NCBI GenBank assembly: GCA_964461105.1
Contig: CAYWSY010000074.1
Location: forward strand, 1 to 9,997
Direction: 5' to 3'
Source of the DNA: JAGVMG01 sp964461105
GTDB lineage: Bacteria; Chlamydiota; Chlamydiia; Chlamydiales; Rhabdochlamydiaceae
DNA: 9,997 bases
The notes below the pieces were generated by a model that was given only the letters and a program-made list of their open reading frames with translations, did no database searches and had not been told where the DNA came from. Shown piece by piece: positions 6,856-9,997 of the stretch (the first letter of the stretch is position 1; each line of letters starts with the position of its first letter). The position numbers and the translations under genes are program-made.

Positions 6856-9441
6856 TTAAGGCGTTGTCATTTCCGAACAATGATTAATCCTTAAACAGCT
6901 TAAATTAAACGACTTAACAATAGAAAGCGCGGCGGGTGTTAACCCTGGGCAATCAGTGAGGTCTAAAGACTGCAGCGGCAACCCCTTAAGAGCTGCGATC
7001 CCCGCATCGGTCAGCTGAGGCGCTGACCTAATCTGCAGTTTTTCCAAGGGAAGGTGTTTGAGCTGAGAGAGAAACTGATCCGTGAGCCCAGCCCCTCCAA
7101 CCAAGCTGAGGCGGTGAATATGGGGATTGCGCTCACAAAGAGCCTTAAACCCAAGATCGGTCAATCGGTCTGCGTTCACAAACATCACCTGCCCGAGATG
7201 ACGATTGTGCTCTGCCAAATGAAAAAGGGCTTCATCTGTCATCCTGTTTGCATTCAACATTACCGTCTCTAAGCGAGGGCAAGACCGCGCGAGATGTAAC
7301 ACCCCTGTATCGGTGAGCTGATCTGCGTCAGCGAAATTAACGCGAAATAGATACTTGCGTTCAGAGGAAAGCCCCTCTGTAAACAGCGCATCCGTCAGAT
7401 CGGTTACTCCAGGGGCATCGATAGCCTCTAGATAGGGGCAGTGCGCTAAGATGGCAGCAATTCCCCGATCTGTTAAGAGCAAACACTCCCCCAAAACTAA
7501 GATTTTTAACTTGGGGACAGTTCTTGCGATTGCAATCAACTTGTCATCTGTGATCAACGTGCGAGAAAAAGTCAGTTCAAGCAGATGATCAGCTTTTAAA
7601 TCTGTTTTCTTGAGTTCCCCATACCCAATCTTTCCTTCCTGATACAGGCGAGCGATCTGAATAAAATACGCATCGGTAGATTCAGATAATTGCTGTGCAA
7701 TATGAGGATACGTTGCAATGCAATTAACCGATTCATGAGGATCATCCTTCAGGCGATAGAGCTCTCCTTGAGAAGAGAGGCACTGCTGGATCCACTTCCA
7801 TTCTCCAAAGCGACACCCTCTAAAACCCGGCTCATAGGGGTTATGCATCATCACCCACCGCTCCTGCTCTTTGCGCATGAGCGAAGAGCCTACCCCATGG
7901 TGCATCCCTTGGATCTGAAGCACATCCATTAGTGTCGGAATCAGATCGACGTGTGAGCCTAAAGAAGAGATCACTTTTGGATGATGAATCCTTCCTTCAG
8001 CAAGAATAAGCAAAGGCACATGCACATTTTCCTCATAGAGAAAATTACAGGTCATCAAGTTGCCCTGATGCTCTCCCATCGGCTGTCCATGATCTCCCAC
8101 CACAACTAAAATCGTTTTGCGACTCAAGTCTTTTTGACGAAGTAAAGTGACAAATTCATTTAAGCAAGCATCTGTATAGTGCATCGTTTTTAAGAAACGT
8201 TGGTAAACACCATTTCCACATGAGCTAAAATCGGGCGCAACATGATGAAGAGGTGCTTCCCAAGGATGGTGATTCGTTACTGTTGTCATCACCATTAATG
8301 TTGGAGAGGATTGCTGTTCTAACCAAGCGGCTGCATGACGCATTAAATACTCATCATACAGTCCCCATCCAGACCTACAATTCGGAGGAAATCCCCCACT
8401 TTTTTCAATCTCTTGCCCGTCAAACACCTCATCAAAATGCATCCGATGAAAATCGCGTTCTTGAAATAGACTGAGCAATCCATTGTGATGGAACCCCGTG
8501 TGATACCCTGCAGATCTAAAAAGCTCCGGTAAACCTGTCAGCGGAATAGAGTGATAAGAACCTAAATGGCGATAAGATTCACACGTGGGAAGGCCGTATA
8601 AGATGCCAAGCAACGCCTGATAAGAGAGGGTTCCATTCGAATAAAATTGAGAAAATAAAATCCCCTCTTGAATTAACCGGTTAAAATGGGGCGTTGCAAG
8701 AGGTCCGACCGATTGAGCGCGAAAAGACTCTAAAATCAACACCACAACATGGGGCTTTTCATCTGGGTGCAGCTTAATTTCAAATTCCTTGTGCCCTTGG
8801 AATCCAGTTGTCATCCGCGCTAAGGGATTGCTTTCGCTTAAATGACGGTAGGATTCTGAACTAGGGGGCTTCCATGAAAAAGAAGGAGAAATTGCAGCAT
8901 TAGCAGATGGGAACATCCATCTTCTGATCAAGGCCTCTTGCGCTCCAAATAGAAAGTTATGCACCGGATAGAGAGCTGCCTTGCCACAATGACGCTGAGA
9001 CCACAGGACAACGATGCTCATCAATATGGTTAAGCCTAACAACGTCCAAGAAAACTGGGGGACCGGAAGCTCCCCATAAAGGCTCGCACTCGAAGAGATC
9101 ACTGCAACGACTCCCATTCCTAGAAAGGAAAAGAGCCCCAGTTTTTTGGCTGATGGATACAGCTCTGGCACATCTCTTAACAACTTCAGATGACTCAGTT
9201 GCATGCGCATCTGCATGTGATGATCCAAAAGCACATCACAGATCAGCAACAATTGCATACAAATCCCACAGATCACTCCTAGAGGCAGAAAAAGGGTTAG
9301 CACAATAACAAGCTCTAAAAATACAACACCATCTTGGAAAAGCCCAATCAGATGAGCCCGAAAAGGGACCTGCCGATGGCGAACGAAGAGTGCTCCACGG
9401 ACAGCAAGCAGAATGAAACTGTTTAAAACAATGAATCCCAT
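6856..9441 (-). CDS. Membrane-anchored sulfatase / LtaS-like phosphotransferase fused to C-terminal leucine-rich repeats
   Basis: The 861 residues have three parts. Residues 1-150 hold about four or five hydrophobic segments (near 3-20, 33-73, 101-122, 130-148). Residues 229-590 are an alkaline-phosphatase-superfamily domain of sulfatase/LtaS type: VVVLILESF with metal-ligand Glu238, nucleophile region SNGTLSYQ (Thr271 or Ser273), TVTNHHPW (387-394), VVVGDHG with Asp450 and His451, and the sulfatase-like tail GELYRLKDDPHESVN (559-573). There is no C-x-P-x-R sulfatase signature, so a Ser/Thr nucleophile and phosphotransfer are likelier than sulfate hydrolysis. From about 620 to the end run some ten repeats of 24-27 residues with a recurring LTD motif, like the cysteine-containing LRRs of eukaryotic F-box proteins. 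A TGA two codons upstream fixes 9441 as the earliest start; no ribosome site is obvious. By LtaS homology the catalytic domain is periplasmic, but charges near the membrane segments leave topology open. Substrate unknown. Confidence 0.9.
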   Translation of the reverse strand: MGFIVLNSFILLAVRGALFVRHRQVPFRAHLIGLFQDGVVFLELVIVLTLFLPLGVICGICMQLLLICDVLLDHHMQMRMQLSHLKLLRDVPELYPSAKKLGLFSFLGMGVVAVISSSASLYGELPVPQFSWTLLGLTILMSIVVLWSQRHCGKAALYPVHNFLFGAQEALIRRWMFPSANAAISPSFSWKPPSSESYRHLSESNPLARMTTGFQGHKEFEIKLHPDEKPHVVVLILESFRAQSVGPLATPHFNRLIQEGILFSQFYSNGTLSYQALLGILYGLPTCESYRHLGSYHSIPLTGLPELFRSAGYHTGFHHNGLLSLFQERDFHRMHFDEVFDGQEIEKSGGFPPNCRSGWGLYDEYLMRHAAAWLEQQSSPTLMVMTTVTNHHPWEAPLHHVAPDFSSCGNGVYQRFLKTMHYTDACLNEFVTLLRQKDLSRKTILVVVGDHGQPMGEHQGNLMTCNFLYEENVHVPLLILAEGRIHHPKVISSLGSHVDLIPTLMDVLQIQGMHHGVGSSLMRKEQERWVMMHNPYEPGFRGCRFGEWKWIQQCLSSQGELYRLKDDPHESVNCIATYPHIAQQLSESTDAYFIQIARLYQEGKIGYGELKKTDLKADHLLELTFSRTLITDDKLIAIARTVPKLKILVLGECLLLTDRGIAAILAHCPYLEAIDAPGVTDLTDALFTEGLSSERKYLFRVNFADADQLTDTGVLHLARSCPRLETVMLNANRMTDEALFHLAEHNRHLGQVMFVNADRLTDLGFKALCERNPHIHRLSLVGGAGLTDQFLSQLKHLPLEKLQIRSAPQLTDAGIAALKGLPLQSLDLTDCPGLTPAALSIVKSFNLSCLRINHCSEMTTP

Positions 9442-9535
9442 ATTTCAATGTCATACACGACACCATTGTTAATTGAGATATTTTTTTCATGCGCACCGCT
9501 TAAAAATTAATTTAAATTGAAATCATCTTTTTTAA

Positions 9536-9564
9536 TTGAAACGCGCAAACAAATCACATAAAAT
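9536..9564 (+). promoter_or_regulatory. Promoter of the 73-codon gene
   Basis: TTGAAA (9536-9541), a 17-base spacer and TAAAAT (9559-9564) make a near-consensus housekeeping promoter. The start of transcription would be near 9571, about 26 bases before the ATG. It lies in the 155-base region shared with the divergent sulfatase-LRR gene, for which no clear promoter is visible. Confidence 0.75.
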
Positions 9565-9596
9565 AGTTAAAAAATCAAATATAACGAGAGTTAATT

Positions 9597-9818
9597 ATGT
9601 CAGCTAGTTCATCTGTTACTTCATCTTCACCTACTACACTTCCAAAAGCAGAAGGATGGAAGTCTGAAGAAATTACTGCGCCAGCAATACGCAAGGCATT
9701 TACAGAACAACTTGCACGCATCGCAGGGGATTATTACAAACGCTCTCAAGCAACAACTTTAAGCGATTTAGCTTCTGGTTCAAAGGCACCCAGAACACCT
9801 GCAAAGTCTTTTTATTGA
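9597..9818 (+). CDS. Small hypothetical protein, 73 residues, Ser/Thr-rich N-terminus
   Basis: I do not recognise this protein. Support for a real gene is the near-consensus promoter 26 bases or so upstream of the ATG and GAGAG at 9586-9590, six bases before the ATG. Residues 1-14 are almost all Ser, Thr, Val and Pro; residues 20-60 are charged and probably helical (AIRKAFTEQLARIAGDYYKR). No membrane segment or cysteine is present. An unstructured Ser/Thr-rich start is common in type III secretion substrates, so a small secreted protein is possible, as inference only. The last codons (KAPRTPAK, residues 63-70) lie in a 26-base repeat that recurs downstream. If the two copies recombined, the frame would continue into LNKEKITG and stop at 9992-9994, so the present SFY ending may be derived. 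It is the only plus-strand gene in the window. Confidence 0.65.
   Translation: MSASSSVTSSSPTTLPKAEGWKSEEITAPAIRKAFTEQLARIAGDYYKRSQATTLSDLASGSKAPRTPAKSFY
9782..9807 (+). repeat. 26-bp direct repeat, copy 1 (inside the 73-codon gene)
   Basis: This unit matches 9943-9968 at 25 of 26 positions (C against T at 9796-equivalent). It encodes the last residues KAPRTPAK of the small protein. Its end, ACCTGCAAAGTC (9797-9808), also recurs inverted at 9925-9936. Confidence 0.9.
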
Positions 9819-9838
9819 GCAACAAAATCAACGATAAA

Positions 9839-9895
9839 AATGATATAATGATATAACGATGAAAAAAATTCCTATCGTTTAATCATTATATCGTT
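9839..9895. terminator. Long AT-rich hairpin, possible bidirectional terminator
   Basis: Arms 9839-9860 and 9874-9895 pair over 22 positions with two mismatches and one G-T wobble, around a 13-base loop (GAAAAAAATTCCT). The hairpin begins 20 bases after the stop of the small gene. On the plus strand a T6 run follows at 9903-9908, rather far from the stem; on the minus strand T residues follow directly (9836-9840, partly within the stem). It may instead be the core of a mobile repeat, given the flanking repeats. Confidence 0.5.
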
Positions 9896-9924
9896 CCAAT
9901 CATTTTTTGTCTCATGCTTCGGAG

Positions 9925-9968
9925 GACTTTGCAGGTATCCTGAAAGGCACCCAGAATACCTGCAAAGT
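9925..9968. repeat. 13-bp perfect inverted repeat with 26-bp direct repeat copy 2
   Basis: ACTTTGCAGGTAT (9926-9938) and ATACCTGCAAAGT (9956-9968) are exact reverse complements with a 17-base spacer. The right arm is the end of the second copy (9943-9968) of the 26-base direct repeat. No T-tract follows, so this is unlikely to be an ordinary terminator. No coding sequence is seen in 9819-9997. Confidence 0.85.
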
Positions 9969-9997
9969 TGAATAAAGAAAAAATAACAGGATAATAG

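Noticed and set aside
8570..8850. ESYRHL occurring twice in the sulfatase protein (residues 196-201 and 287-292)
   Set aside because: The surrounding DNA and protein are unrelated, so this is probably coincidence and not a domain repeat.
9236..9496. Minus-strand ORF of 86 codons overlapping the start of the sulfatase-LRR gene
   Set aside because: It lies in another frame across the first membrane segments, has a Cys/Ser/Pro-rich translation typical of an out-of-frame reading, and no ribosome site.
1..9997. CRISPR arrays, tRNA, rRNA or insertion-sequence transposase genes
   Set aside because: No regularly spaced repeats, no cloverleaf-like sequence and no transposase motifs were found in either strand.

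Overview
The window looks like chromosome of a member of the Chlamydiales, probably an environmental (amoeba- or arthropod-associated) lineage rather than a Chlamydiaceae species. The main reason is the minus-strand order rnc, radA, hemC, then sodA and accD, which from memory matches a conserved chlamydial block. The HemC is also of the short type I associate with chlamydiae. No species is assigned; by eye the base composition is moderately AT-rich.

Layout, left to right: accD is cut by the left window edge (1-693). It is followed by sodA (845-1459), hemD (1497-2147), hemC (2144-2809), radA (2793-4163) and rnc (4156-4875). All six genes are on the minus strand, so transcription runs from rnc towards accD. 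rnc/radA, radA/hemC and hemC/hemD overlap by 8, 17 and 4 bases, so these four genes form a tightly coupled operon, with sodA 37 bases further on. A strong intrinsic terminator at about 4963-4999 closes the next gene upstream, an unrecognised coiled-coil protein of 567 residues (5012-6715) with its own promoter-like sequence. Next comes an 861-residue protein (6856-9441) joining a membrane-anchored sulfatase / LtaS-like phosphotransferase domain to about ten eukaryote-type leucine-rich repeats. A small plus-strand gene of 73 codons (9597-9818) diverges from it behind a near-consensus promoter. The last 180 bases hold a cluster of inverted and direct repeats.

Functionally, the left half is housekeeping: malonyl-CoA formation (AccD), superoxide detoxification (SodA), two consecutive tetrapyrrole steps (HemC makes hydroxymethylbilane, HemD cyclises it), recombination and repair (RadA) and double-stranded RNA processing (RNase III). 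The right half is accessory. It holds an orphan coiled-coil protein with recent internal duplications, the unusual sulfatase-LRR fusion, a small Ser/Thr-rich protein and a repeat cluster that overlaps that protein's last codons.

The points most worth a second look are the sulfatase-LRR fusion, the HemC lacking the domain that normally carries its cofactor cysteine, a perfect 11-bp dyad directly in front of the RNase III start codon, and the repeat cluster at 9782-9968, whose two direct copies would change the C-terminus of the small protein if they recombined.
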